From Bathynomus jamesi (taxonomy: Eukaryota > Arthropoda > Malacostraca > Isopoda > Cirolanidae), in assembly GCA_023014485.1 (NCBI GenBank), contig JAJOZX010002572.1, positions 62,001 through 126,000 on the forward strand: a DNA stretch of 64,000 bases, written 5' to 3'. The position numbers and the translations under genes were made by a program. Of the stretch, positions 45,717-59,011 are shown piece after piece (position 1 is the first letter of the stretch; each line of letters opens with the position of its first letter). The notes below the pieces were generated by a model, which searched no databases, was not told the origin of the DNA, and saw only the letters and a list, made by a program, of their open reading frames with translations.

Positions 45717-45925
45717 GTATGTAGAGGAATTACGGCATTGATTGAGTGAGGCCCGTGGTGTAATGGTATCATATCTGACCGGCAATCGGAAGATCCCGGG
45801 TTCGATTCCCGGGTGGTTACCTCATTTTTTTCATTTGTTCGTTCTCTCGCTCTCATCTTGCGCGGAATATTCCCTATACAAGCGTCGTTCTTTACGTTAA
45901 TTATACTGCGTGTTGCAGTTTAAAT
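45711..45925 (+). repeat. tRNA-derived SINE, copy 5
   Basis: Plus-strand unit joined head to head with copy 4 through the perfect palindrome CTACATACGCGTATGTAG. The head is at 45747-45822 with the same GGC anticodon-like loop and perfect B box. It runs into (TA)n at 45930. Confidence 0.8.
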
Positions 45926-45926
45926 A

Positions 45927-45958
<32 letters not shown>

Positions 45959-45959
45959 T

Positions 45960-46290
45960 ACAACTCAAAATGGTATATACAGTGTATAAGCAAGTTCTAT
46001 ATTCATTGCCATTCTTCGCACTGAAAGAGAGGATAATAGCTTTAAGCGGAAATGCATTTTTATATTGTAGTCATTTATAGCTGATATAATTGACATAATT
46101 TATGATAAAAATACTGGAAAATTAATATTAGTTTAAATATTTAATAGAAAATTACAAATTAAACACAGCAAAGGGGAAAGTCTGATACATGCCAGTTTAG
46201 GTACTACATGGCATGTAGCTGACTTTGCCCTTTTTGCCCTTCAATTTGCCTTTCTGCTGAACAAAAAAGTATTTCAGGAGTATATTGCAT
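45960..46290. other. AT-rich spacer
   Basis: No gene or repeat terminus recognised. Confidence 0.5.
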
Positions 46291-46297
46291 TAGTCAC

Positions 46298-46298
<1 letters not shown>

Positions 46299-46330
<32 letters not shown>

Positions 46331-46372
46331 TCACACACACACACACACACACATTCACACACACACACACAT
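46299..46372. repeat. (CA)n microsatellite, interrupted
   Basis: CA repeat broken twice by the insert CATTCA, so the array has a higher-order period of about 28 bp. Confidence 0.95.
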
Positions 46373-46396
46373 ATCTATATATATATATATTATATA

Positions 46397-46963
46397 CAGG
46401 GTGTCCGAGAATTATCTGTACAAGTTTTGGCTGTTATTAAAAGTCAACCATGAAGTGTAGAATTTCCAGTGTGTCCCATTTTACAGAGAATCTCATTACG
46501 TTTTTTCTGATACCAAGTTTTGACAAGTTTTTAGAAATTCCAGTGTGTCCGAAAATTATCTGTACAATTTCATCTTTTAATAAAATTCTTGATAACACAC
46601 GTAAAATTCTTAAACAAGTTATTTAGAATCTGTATTTTCAAAAGTTTCTTTTATTAAAGTAACGTTGTTACAACATTCGATATGTGCACCATCAGTGATT
46701 CGCAAAACATCCAATCGATAATCCAAATGTTGCATGTACGCTGCAGCATATCCACATCAATTCGCTCAATAGCAGCTGTGATTCTTGCTTTTAAATCATC
46801 AATGTCTGTCACCCGCGTACAAAAAAGAAAAAACTTGTCAAAACTTGTTATCAGAAAAAACTTAATGAGTTTCTCTGTAAAATGGGACAACACTGGAATT
46901 TCTACACTTATGGTTGACTTTTAATAACAGCCAAAAATTGTACAGATAATTCTCGGACACCGG
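46397..46963 (-). mobile_element. mariner deletion derivative with long TIRs
   Basis: TIRs start CAGGGTGTCCGAGAATTATC and extend imperfectly for about 110 bp. The interior encodes only a transposase C-terminus (DIDDLKARITAAIERI.., about 46690-46815, minus strand). TA-repeat flanks. GTGTCCGAAAATTATCTGTA occurs again internally at 46547, so the left TIR is duplicated. Confidence 0.85.
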
Positions 46964-46977
46964 TATATATATATATA

Positions 46978-47342
46978 CAGGGCTGGCCATAAGTAGCGCC
47001 CAAAATAAAAAGTAAAAAAAAATGATTACCTAACAAATTACAAGAAAATAAATGCATCACAATACAATATTATGCGGATTTTGTAAAAAAACTATAATAA
47101 ATGTTCTATTAATCCACCATTATTCTCAACAACACATTGGAGTCTTCGGGGTAGATGGTGGCCGAACTCCGCAATTCTTCGATAAGAAGGTAAATATGAA
47201 TATAGCAAAATAAATCCAAACCATTGAATTCTAAAGATAAGAAGAAAATAGGCATATTGCAAAATAAATCCGTTTGAAAGAAAAAATTTGATTGGTTTTT
47301 TAGTTAGTAAATAGTTTTGGGCGCTACTTATGGCCAACCCTG
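46978..47342 (-). mobile_element. mariner deletion derivative (365 bp)
   Basis: TIRs of 28 bp, CAGGGCTGGCCATAAGTAGC at the left and GCTACTTATGGCCAACCCTG at the right. The interior retains a transposase C-terminal tail (RRLQCVVENNGGLIEHLL, ending at 47092). The tail resembles NNGGHIEHVL of the family-3 mariners. Confidence 0.88.
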
Positions 47343-47356
47343 TAATATATATATAT

Positions 47357-47498
47357 TAGGGATGCTACGGCTGTTAAAAAATTTACATCCGCAGATGCGG
47401 ATGCGGTTGCAGATATTCAGCTTTTATATCTGCGGATGCGATTCTGATGTGATAAAATTGTGGATGTTCCGCGGATGCGGATATCTGCAACATCCCTA
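47357..47498. mobile_element. short MITE rich in GCGGATGCGG
   Basis: Ends TAGGGATG and CATCCCTA inside (TA)n. The interior is built from GCGGATGCGGAT and ATATCTGC units on both strands, so most of it can fold. Confidence 0.7.
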
Positions 47499-47701
47499 AT
47501 ATATATATACACAGTAATATGAAAACGCTTTTAAATGATGTAAGAAAGCTAAGGTAGATTATATTTTAGCATTTATAAGTCTGAAGTAAAGATTTGGCAT
47601 GAACATTGTAATTTTGGTCTTACATCAGCCAAAGATATCTGCGGCAAGTTAAGAACATAATGTAATGAGTATTCTCTTTTCATGAAGGAATTAATTATAT
47701 A

Positions 47702-49194
47702 CAGGGTGTTTGAAAACTTTCTGTACAAATTGTAATGGGGGATAGGCAACACCAAGACAAACCTTTTCGTCTATAAGTGTATGTCCGCTGACGTCACCAT
47801 TCGGCGCGAGAGGGCGCCGCTGCAATTGGCTAAAAGGTGAAGTGGGCTAGACTTGCGCTTGCCGGGGGCATTCTTAAATCGGACGTAGTACGCGTAACAT
47901 GGAGCGCTTCACGACTGCTGAGATGGCTGACATCCATATGGTGTATGGGGCTGCCATGGAAACGGAAGAGCTGCTGTGAGGTTGTACCGACAGCGCTTCC
48001 CAAACAGACGTGTGCCAAACCACCAAACGTTTGCGCATTTGCATCGGCGACTGCGAGAAACTGGAACATTCCATGCAACATGCATGACACTGGTCGGAGA
48101 GAAACGTGCGCACTCCTGACATGGAAGAAGAAATCCTACGGCGATTTGAGGACAATCCAAGCGCAAGCACGCGAGGTGTTGCACGTATCCTCGGTGTGAA
48201 CCACGACCTGGTCTGGAGAGTGTTGCACGAGCAGCAGTTACATCCGTTTCATCGTCAGAGAGTCAGGCATTACAACCTCGGGATTACCCTCTTCGTGTGG
48301 AATTTGCACGCTGGTTTCTGCAGCAGACAGCGGTGCAGCCTAATTTTCCGGCGTATGTGCTGTTCTCAGATGAGGCCTGTTCACACGTGAGGGTGTGTTT
48401 AACATGCACAATTCTCACGTGTGGGCGCACGCAAATCCACATGCTACACGGTGCATGCTCATCAAGAACGGTTCGCCGTCAATGTTTGGGCGGTATCGTC
48501 CATGGCAAGTTGATTGGGCCGTACCTGCTGCCTGCCCGACTCGACGGGCAGGTTTATCGGATTTCTTGAAGAAACGTTGCCGGAACTGCTGGAAGATGTT
48601 CCCGTGGCTATTCGTAGACGAATGTGGTTTCAACACGACGGGGCCCCAGCACACTCCAGCAACGACGTGCGGGATTATCTGAACGCCACTTTTGGGGACC
48701 GATGGATAGGTAGGCCGGGGTGGGCCCGTAGCCTGCCACCGAGATCGCCCGATTTAACATGCCTCGATTTCTTCCTGTGGGGACACATGAAGAACCTCGT
48801 GTACGAGACTCCCATTTACTCAGAAGAAGACCTCGTAGCAAGAATCGCTGTCGCCGCTGGAACTGTTCCCGAAATGCCGGGAATCTTTCGACGTGTACGT
48901 CGGTCAATGCTTCGACGCTGTCGGGCATGCATTGATGCTACCGGTCGCAACTTTCAGCACCTTCTTTAAATAAACATGCCTTCTTTAAATAAACATGTTA
49001 CGCGTACTACGTCCGATTTAAGAATGCCCGCGGCAAGCGCGGGTCTAGCCCACTTCACCTTTTAGCCAATTGCAGCGGCGCCCTCTCGCGCCGAATGGTG
49101 ACGTCAGCGGACATACACTTATAGACGAAAAGGGTTTGTCTTGGTGTTGCCTATCCCCCATTACAATTTGTACAGAAAGTTTTCAAACACCCTG
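47702..49194 (+). mobile_element. mariner-type element with about 195-bp TIRs
   Basis: Left end CAGGGTGTTTGAAAACTTTC, right end GAAAGTTTTCAAACACCCTG, TA flanks. TIRs run about 195 bp each (to 47897 and from 48999) and include TGACGTCA and GGCGCGAGAGGGCGCCGC. The interior is notably GC-richer than the surrounding DNA. Carries a transposase gene broken by frameshifts. Confidence 0.93.
47899..48969 (+). pseudogene. transposase of the long-TIR mariner, several frameshifts
   Basis: The start MERFTTAEMADIHMVYG at 47899 is followed by a stop. The HTH segment STRGVARILGVNHDLVWRVL is in the frame 48106-48390, and FSDEAC (first catalytic Asp) in 48297-48569. FQHDGAPAHSSNDVRDYL with RSPDLTCLDFFLW lies in the open C-terminal frame 48514-48969, which ends FQHLL. 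Confidence 0.88.
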
Positions 49195-49201
49195 TATATA
49201 T

Positions 49202-50569
<1,368 letters not shown>

Positions 50570-50602
<33 letters not shown>
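50570..50602. repeat. (GT)n microsatellite
   Basis: GT dinucleotide tract at the right end of the Tc1 copy. Confidence 0.95.
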
Positions 50603-50603
<1 letters not shown>

Positions 50604-50676
50604 AGTTGTATTGTAATTGCAAGGGTTGATCAAGAGATTCTGAAGTTATAACCTTGTTAAAGTCTAGACCAATGGG

Positions 50677-51872
50677 TTAGCCTTTAACCCTTGTAATTCT
50701 AAGAAGGCCTAGCCAAGAGTCCATTCACTACTCAGTAGACCTATCCTAGCCAATTAACTGTGTGTTTATATATATAAAACGGGTGTGCCATAAAAAAAGG
50801 GGGTACATTTTAAAAAGGCTATAAAATCAACATTTGTCATTTAATTTTAATAAAACTTCTACACAATAAAACATATATTTATCTACATGCAAACAAGTTT
50901 TCAGACTAAGATATCAAACAATTCAACTTCTATCAACATTTAACGAAAGAGTATGAATTTCTGCTTAACATGCAAAAATTATTAAACCTTTTTAATATTT
51001 TTTATAAAAATAATTTTTAACGTAAAATTTACCTGAAATTATTAAAAAAATTGTTCGAAAATGCTTTCCTTCCATTTCAATAACTTCTTCTATTCTTGGC
51101 CGGAATATGGGATAATTTAGCAGAGCGAGTCTACAAAACAAGGATAAAAGATGCCGCTCATTTACGCGAGATCATCATTCAAAAATGGAAGAGCTTCCAC
51201 AGGAACAAGTAAATCGAGCCATAGATGAATTCCGGCTAAGAATAAAAAAAGTTATTGAAATGGAAGGAAAGCATTTCGAACAATTTTTTTAATAATTTCA
51301 GGTAAATTTTACGTTAAAAATTATTTTTATAAAAAAATATTAAAAAGGTTTAATAATTCTTGCATGTTAAGCAGAAATTCATACTCTTTCGTTAAATGTT
51401 GATAGAAGTTGAATTATTTGATATCTTAGTCTGAAAACTTGTTTGCATGTAGATAAATATTATGTTTATTGTGTAGAAGTTTTATTCAAATTAAATGACA
51501 AATGTTGATTTTATAGCCTTTTTAAAATGTACCCCCCTTTTTTTATGGCACACCCGTTTTATATATATAAACACACAGTTAATTGGCTAGGATAGGTCTA
51601 CTGAGTAGTGAATGGACTCTTGGCTAGGCCTTCTTAGAATTACAAGGGTTAAAGGTAGGCTGACCATACGTACCGTTTTGAACGGGACAGTACCGTTTGT
51701 TTTAATAATATTTCCTGGCCGTCCCGTCGTTTTAATAAAAATGTCAATTTTGTCCCGGTTTATGTACTTACTTTTTCATGAATACAGAATATTACATAAC
51801 CCCGTCCCTTTTTGCCATCCCAATGTCCCGTTTTTGTCCCAAGGAAATATGGTCAGCCTAGTTAAAGGCTAA
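50677..51872. repeat. about 1-kb palindrome enclosing a transposon remnant
   Basis: The left arm from 50677 (TTAGCCTTTAACCC...) is matched by the complement on the right out to 51872. The outer segment includes CCATTCACTACTCAGTAGAC and (TA)n. The inner segment starts AACGGGTGTGCCATAAAAAA (50779) and ends with its complement (51556), like a Tc1/mariner TIR. The centre (51060-51280) encodes a transposase C-terminal-like segment (IIIQKWKSFHRN, RAIDEFRLRIKKVIEMEG). A 205-bp MITE interrupts only the right arm at 51656-51860. Confidence 0.88.
51656..51860. mobile_element. 205-bp MITE (TAGGCTGACCATA), copy 1
   Basis: TIRs TAGGCTGACCATACGT and ATATGGTCAGCCTA. The 8-bp flanks GTTAAAGG (51648-51655 and 51861-51868) are a perfect target duplication, hAT style. 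The left arm of the surrounding palindrome has the same site empty at 50677-50690. Confidence 0.92.
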
Positions 51873-52800
51873 GTATGAAGGACATTGAATGTGGAGAATG
51901 TGGAAACAAAGTGTGGAGAATATTAAATGGAAAATATTAAGGAAGAAGGACATTAAATGGGAAGAATATTAAGTTGGGTTAATATTAGATGGAATTAATA
52001 TTAAGTGGGGTGAATATTAAGTGGAAGAAAATTTGGCAGGATGAGTATTAAGTGAGAAATAAATTAAGTGGGATGAATATTAAGGGGATAGTCAGTGTTG
52101 GGCACTAAAGCGTTAATCCGATAACAGTTAATTAACGAAGTTAACTTTTTTAACGGACTATTAACGGAAGTTAATTTCCATTTATCGTTATCGGACCAGT
52201 TAACTTCCGATAACTCGATATTTAGTCTGTTAAAGTCCGTTAACACGTTAACTGCGATGAGTCATTCACGGAAGATCACCGCTCCGCGAATGAATTCAAC
52301 CGCCATAACTTCAGTTCCCGCCATAATAATTCTCTGGTAAATTAAAATTAGTTAATGGTTAGTGGTTACAAGGGTTTCATAACATGTAATCAGTACATTT
52401 TTTATTAAAAAAAAAAAAAAGTTATTAAGCAAAAAAGTTGCAAAACTTGAAAAATACAGTTAAATACCTATTTATTGTTGGATTTTGCATAAATAAACAT
52501 TTTCTATGGGTTTTAAAGCTTTTTCCTTGATTTTTTTAAATGTTAGTAAAGAAATAGTTATCGTTAACGGATTATCGTTAAATCCGTTAACTTTGTAGTA
52601 AAATTATTGGATTATCGTTATCGGAGTTAAAAATTGGGGTTAACGGATTATCGTTATCGAAGTTAACTTTTTGGTTAACGGTGCCCACCACTGGGGATAG
52701 TTAAGTGAGAAATAAATTAAGTGTGATGATATTAAAAGCGGGATGAAAATTAAAAGCCGGATGAAAATTAAGTGTGGAGAAAATAAGTGGGATGAAATTA
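51870..52800. repeat. degenerate AT/GG minisatellite
   Basis: Runs of variants of TGGGATGAATATTAAG, period about 15-20 bp, from 51890 to 52084, resuming at 52694-52800. A hAT-type element interrupts it. Confidence 0.75.
52093..52693. mobile_element. hAT-type non-autonomous element, 601 bp
   Basis: Ends CAGTGTTGGGCAC and GTGCCCACCACTG, with the perfect 8-bp duplication GGGATAGT (52085-52092 and 52694-52701). The interior has many GTTAACGGATTATCGTTA-type units near both ends, giving strong folding potential. No ORF. Confidence 0.93.
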
Positions 52801-53041
52801 AGTGTGATTAAACTTATATTTACTTTAGAAATGCATTCCCGCAGGAGGTGTTCGAAGTCTGATAACTCTCCCCACACACTATTTTAATAATCTTGCTTCT
52901 CTTTTACTCAGGTGTTCATTTCATTAGAGTGTAATTTCAAAAGAGTTCTCTCATAGAGAGGAGAGAGCGCTGTGCTCATGTGGTACAATGCTTTTGTTTG
53001 AGAAAATCCATCAGTGGTGATATGAAGACGAGGAATGATTA
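52800..53041. other. spacer
   Basis: No gene seen. Contains GAGAGGAGAGAGCGC and no repeat terminus. Confidence 0.5.
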
Positions 53042-54179
53042 CACAGCTCAACAAAAAAAAATTTTGTTTCGTTGCCAAGGAAATTCGTACGAATTTAGGG
53101 TATTTTGGGGTTGCTGAATTCCAAAATGAAAGTAGTTTTCCGATTTGGCTCTAGTCTTGAGATAATGAATACCCTCAATTAATAGGAAACGTAACCATAA
53201 CGCGTGCATATGGGAAACTACCGGAACATTCTAGATGGTGAGACACGCGAATACTCTTAGTGTTACTCCGCGATCATTCTAGAATATTCCCCTCCGTATA
53301 TAAGTCATCGGCCACCCAACCAGTAGTTTGGTTGACAGGGAAAAAATCATCCTCCCACCACTTCATATCAAGCTGGGACTAATGAACTTGGACAAAGATG
53401 GCGATTGCTTCAAATACATTGTAGATCGTTCCCTGGACTAAGTATGGAAAAACTAAAAGCTGGAATCTTTGATGGCCCTCAAATCCGTACACTTATCAAG
53501 GATTCTAATTTCACAAAATTTATGAATGGTGTTGAAGCTTCTGCCTGGTGCAGTTATGTCTCAGTTGTCAAGAACTTCTTGGGTAACCACAAAGCAGACA
53601 ATTATGAAGAACTGGTGCAAAAACACGCTCACAAACTTTGAAAAGTTGGGTACTAATATGAGCATAAAGGTACACTTTCTCCATAGCCACTTACACAGAT
53701 TTCCGGATAATCTTGGTGATTTTAGCGAGGAATAAGGGGAGGTTTCATCAAGATATCAAGGTGATGGAGGAAAGGTATCAAGGCAGAGGGACAGACACAC
53801 GATGGCAGACTATTGCTGGAACCTCCAACGTGATTGTCCTGATAACCCACACAAAAGAGAATCGTCAAACAGAGATTTACTAACATTAATTGTAATTATG
53901 CGAATCAGCTTACTGTTTATCTGTTATTATATCGAATAAAATGCCATTATGTATTCATGTGTTTACTTTGTATGATTTGAGACAATTTCAATGCGATTTG
54001 TAAGTAGGCTCCGCTGAACATGAAATTTTTTTGCATTTTTACGTGTTTCAATGGGGTACCAATTATCTCATAAATTAGAGCCAATCTAGCAAAACCGATG
54101 TCATATTCGGAATCAGCACCACAAAGTTACCCCAAAATCACTCTAATATGATTGGCAATAAAATGAGTGTTGACCAGTG
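53042..54179 (+). mobile_element. relic of a repeated element with CAC-type ends
   Basis: Ends CACAGCTCAACAA and TTGACCAGTG are imperfect inverted repeats. Inside them a longer subterminal inverted repeat is visible (ATTTTGGGGT.. , TTGGCTCTA, TGAGATAAT on both sides). Inside is the C-terminal part of a multicopy invertebrate protein (LKAGIFDGPQIRTLIKD, NFLGNHKADNYEELV; 53405-53641), continuing out of frame with MSIKVHFLHSHLHRFPDNLG and MADYCWNLQRDCP. I recall this layout from many arthropod and cnidarian genomes but cannot name the superfamily. Confidence 0.65.
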
Positions 54180-55200
54180 TTATAGATTACAAGCCAACTC
54201 AAAAGCTCCCTTCTGACCTTTTAAAACTGCATGCACTAAATTCAGTGGAGGAGCTTTCGCCGCTCATTTAAAAGCGTCGTGGGTTTTCCTTATTGTTTTT
54301 TTCCTCGTCTTTCATGAGTTTCAAGAGAAAAGAAATAAACGTAATTATGACGATTTATAACGACGGGGAACCACTAAATATCGTTAGTTTTAAAGTTCGT
54401 GGAGAACTAAATTAATTATATTTGGTTTAAAAAAATATTTATTTCACTTTGACATTATAATAATTGCTTGTCGGCAAATACGATCAAACAAAAATACGAG
54501 TTTATAACGGTCTATAACGGTTTATAACGGTATGATAGGTATTGAATATTTTTCTTTAACGTTTATAATGGTCTATGAATTGTAATGTTTGTAACGGTTT
54601 GTAAATTGCAAACGTTATAAAGAGGCAAATAAAATTAATGAAGGTAGACATTATATAAGTATGTTGTTCATATTTAATACTTGCTGAAAATCTAAGAAGT
54701 GTAAAATTTATCGTCATAAAAAATTTCGATTCCAATCAGAATTCGTTACGAGCGAGTGCAATGCATGTACCTTCAATAAGGTTAAATTTGACATCGCGTA
54801 CCCGTACGTAAGGGCGTGCAATCCTCCAAAATGAGGTCGCGTCCTCGGAAACGTTTTACACCAAAAATCAGCCTCTAAAAATAGAATCCTAAAAGCAATT
54901 CACAGTAAATCATCCAAAATTTTGTGGTAATTCGGAGCAACCTTCAAATTGTTTTAGATTCCAAATATGTCCGTTTGGCAATAAATCAGCGATCAGAAAT
55001 CTTATGTCAAAAAATTAGTTTAAACAGAAGTCAAGGGATGAAGCGAAAAGTCATTACGAATGAAAAATCATTTAATGAGCCAGAAGAAAGGGTTAAAATT
55101 TCACTTTAATTTAATAAAAGTAAACCCATTTCATCTTTTGCTTTTAGGTAACGCGAAAGGTATTTGTATATATCAGACACACGTTTCTCTTTCTCTCGCT
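54180..55200. other. spacer with short TATAACGG repeats
   Basis: No gene recognised. At 54500-54535 the unit TATAACGGTC/T is repeated three to four times, and related words recur to 54620. Confidence 0.55.
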
Positions 55201-55203
55201 CTC

Positions 55204-55221
55204 ATATATATATATATATAT
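55204..55221. repeat. (TA)n microsatellite
   Basis: Short TA tract. Larger ones follow at 55404-55428 and 55830-55855, with a (CT)n tract at 55569-55588. Confidence 0.9.
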
Positions 55222-55819
55222 GTGTGTAAAAACTTTATCGGTATTATTATTTTTGTATTTTTTATTTTTTATTGAATGAAAATAAAAAAGGACAATTTAT
55301 ATTGTATTTGGAATTTTTGATTCTTCAAACAAAAGAAATTTTCTTTTGTTAGTCTGTTCTTACTTACTCAAGCATTTAATCCAAAGCGTGATAAATCGCA
55401 TCGTATATATATATATATATATATATATACAGTATATATGACTGGCATGAAAAGTGAAAATGTTTACACCTGTCCAGGTGAGCCCCGTTCCAATTAGTTC
55501 ATAAATTCAAGGTTAAGCGATAAGTTTAAAGTATTTGAACTTATACCCGCAAGAATAAAACAAAAAATAATCTCTCTCTCTCTCTCTCTTTGAAAACAGG
55601 GACGCAAAAACTAGGGTAATGAGTAGTGACAAGTATAAGTGCATAAGTGACAAGTAAACTTTATAAAAGCAGAGACCGTTGTTTATAAATAAAGATTCGA
55701 TAAAATAATGCAGAAGTATAATAAAATAATATAATTAAGTAAATGTGGATTTTCATCAATGTTTTCACTTATTATAAACTCATTACCATTGTTAGAATTC
55801 TTAATATTCTTTTCAGGAT

Positions 55820-55856
<37 letters not shown>

Positions 55857-55944
55857 AGTAAGTTCCTAACTGTATCATCTTTTTTCCCGGGAAAAGGGCT
55901 TCATTTGCTTTATATGTGAGTAGTATAGCCGCAAAAAGGTAGAG

Positions 55945-56165
55945 TGCAGGAATGTTGCAATGGATAATAATTAATCAATGTTACAAAGGGGGCAGGGGTT
56001 GCAAAAGGGGAGGGGGCATGCAACAACTCAATGGCGCAAAGGGGTGGGAGTATGCAACAACTCAATGTTGCAAAGGGGTGGGGTGTGGGGTGTGCAACAA
56101 CTCAATGTTGCAAAGGGGGTGGGGATATGCAACAACTCAATGTTGCAAAAGGGGGGTGGGGGATG
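55945..56165 (+). repeat. minisatellite, period about 45 bp
   Basis: At least five imperfect units of the form CAACTCAATGTTGCAAAGGG plus a G-rich run GGTGGGG. TGCAACA.. occurs on both sides of each G-run. The two long frames over it only translate the repeat. A trace of the same words is at 31945-32000. Confidence 0.85.
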
Positions 56166-56600
56166 CTGCAGGTGCAACAAGGGTCATGAAACTTGGAGGC
56201 GGCGTTATCCCCAAGAGAAAGACAGGAGAAGGAGAGAAAGGAAGAGAGGTGTTCACCTGGCAGGAGCCAAGTGCATAATAACGCTTCAGCCGACCCGCCG
56301 TCCTCTTATAGACTCCTAATCAGCCAGTTGGCTTAGAAGGAGCCAAGGGGGGAGGGGTACACCTGAAGGGGGGAGAGGGGAGGGGTCTTCTGGGGGAGAA
56401 GGAAGGATGACCTCCCCCCAAAGGGGTTGCCTTAGCCTAAGAGTGAAAGGATAGACGGAGGAGGACTTTGGGGGGACAAGATGGGATGTCTTAACCACCC
56501 AAAGGGAAACTAAGCTAAGTCTTAACCTAAGAAGGGAGGGAGAGAGTTCTTTATTCGGCCGAAGTTCGCATCAAACTACCAGCTCCGAAGCCAAGCGGGT
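56166..56600. other. purine-rich, G-run-rich segment
   Basis: No gene recognised. Several G-runs (for example 56349-56400) have quadruplex-like spacing. Confidence 0.5.
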
Positions 56601-56611
56601 CTTATATAGAT

Positions 56612-56700
56612 GATGGTTGAGTTGCCAGATACCATTTTTTTATTTTTAATTGTACAGGTATACATTATAGGGTGAGTTGCTAGATACCGCCATTTATTTT
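56612..56700 (+). repeat. two units of the 54-bp GAGTTGCCAGATACC repeat
   Basis: GTTGAGTTGCCAGATACC... followed by AATTGTACAGGTATACATTA, then a second partial unit. The same unit forms a three-copy array at 61097-61255. Confidence 0.8.
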
Positions 56701-56935
56701 ATTCGTTACCAAAGCATACAGACTTTCTCTTGAAAATCGAAATTGACAATAAGAAAATGATTATTAATTAAATAAATAGAATTTGCCTTCTACTGCCCAA
56801 AAAATAATATAATACGTACAATCGTCAAAATAATAGTTCAGACGAAATACACACACACACACAATTGAAAAACTTCTCCTTACCTTATATATATAGAAAT
56901 AATCATATTAACTGTGTCTATTTAATTTTGTCATT

Positions 56936-56937
<2 letters not shown>

Positions 56938-57032
<95 letters not shown>
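56938..57032. repeat. (TA)n microsatellite, about 95 bp
   Basis: The longest pure TA tract in the window. Confidence 0.97.
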
Positions 57033-57033
<1 letters not shown>

Positions 57034-57780
57034 GATTTTCACCTTAAAGTGAATTAAAACAATATTAACATTAAAAATTCACTAAACAATTGGCTTAGCA
57101 AAAGAAATCGTTCATTAACAATATTCTCAAATCTACACACACACCACACACACACACACACACCACACACCTCTGTATATGTTATGTGAATGAAAATCAG
57201 AAAATGCCAAAAGTATATTAATTTAAAGCAAATGAATTTTCTCCTTTTAAGAGAATCAATTATTAAAACCAATATTAACAATATAAGAAACTAATTATTT
57301 AAACGCCGTTCTATTTACTTTCAGTTATTAAAACGAATCCAAAATATTAACTCTTAGAATAATGTTTTAACATTGTGTTGAGACGGAGCAGGTAAGCAAG
57401 AGATCGAGCAAAAAGGTCCAGCCCGAGGCCTTTTAAAACCGCAAACTGGCGAGAGGAATTTGGGTCGAACTTTCTCTCTCTCAAAGACTCGATCTGTCTC
57501 GGCAAACCCTTCGCTCGACTCCTTCAATTTGGTCCCTTGCTACTGAAATGTATATAAAATTCTATTTTATTAAATGCGTTGTTTATATGTCTTTACTTGC
57601 AAATTTGTATGGCATCATTTTCTTAGATAACATCTCTGTTATTGAATTGGAAAGATATATTATTATTATTATACATTTTTCAAAATTAACACACACACAC
57701 ACACCACACACACACACAGAATTTTGTCAGAGAAAGTGAGGATCACGCACACGCGCACACACACACACACACACACATAC
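57033..57780. other. spacer with (CA)n tracts
   Basis: CA tracts at 57135-57170, 57691-57718 and 57747-57778. No gene recognised between them. Confidence 0.55.
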
Positions 57781-57802
57781 ATACACTATATATATATATA
57801 TA

Positions 57803-59011
57803 CAGGGTGTCCCATAAGTCCGGCATCATAGGAGAAATTCATATTTTTCTATTTCTACAAACCATAATTCAGATTTTTCTCTTTCTACAGGCCATAATGT
57901 CTGTGAGCAAGGAAGAACGAATCCAGATAATTCTACTCATAGGAAATCGGAGTCAAAGAGAGGCCGCTGCTGAATTTAACAGACTGCATCCAGACCGCGA
58001 GCCAATAACACAGAGTTGTGTTAGCAGACTTGTTGCAAAGTTTAAGGAAACAGGATCCATAGAAGATAAACCACGCAAGGACCTTCAAGGAGGTCCACTG
58101 ACGATGATACAGCGACCGCTATCCTGGCTCATTTTAACAGAAGTCCCAATAAGTCTCTTCGGCGATTGTCCGCAGAGACAGGAGTGTCGAAAAGTAGCAT
58201 CCATCGCATTCTTCAGGCTCACAAATGGCATCCTTATAAACTTCAGATCCTACAGAAATTAAGCGAAGATGATCCCGACCGGCGGATGCAATTTTGTGAA
58301 TGGGCTACGGAACAACATGCTCGGGATGCCAATTTCCCGTCCACCATTCTGTTCAGTGACGAGGTTGTTTTTTATGGAAATGGTGAGGTAAATCGACAGA
58401 ACACCCGCTACTAGTCTCAAAACAACCCTCACTGGTATACCTCTTCAAAGGAACAAGGTGCATCTCGGGTGATGGTATGGTGTGGTATTTGGAAGGATCG
58501 CATCATAGGCCCCCTCTTTTTCGATGAACATGTCACTGGAGGCACCTACCTACGTATGCTCAAGGAAGAAGCATTTCACAGTGTCTTGAACGAAGAAGGA
58601 AATTTCCCAACATGGTTCCAGCAAGACGGCGCTCCTGCACATTAGAGCACCCGAGTAAGGTAATACCTGTACCAACAATTCCCTGGTCATTGGATAGGAC
58701 GTCGAGGGCCTATGGAATGGCCAGCTAGAAGCTCGGATCTCACGCCACTAGATTTTTATCTCTGGGGCCACTTGAAAACGCTGTTATACGCAGAGAAAAT
58801 TTGGAGTGTTGAACATTTGCGGCAGCGCATTATTGGGGCATGTAACACCATTACTCCTGACATCATTCACCGTGTGCTTGCTGACTGGGTATCACGTCTG
58901 AATTTGTGTATTGAAAACAATGGTGGACATATTGAGCACGTTCTGTAAATAAAAGCTTTTGTTTTGCCTTTTTTTATTATTTTTCCTATGATGCCAGACT
59001 TATGGGACACC

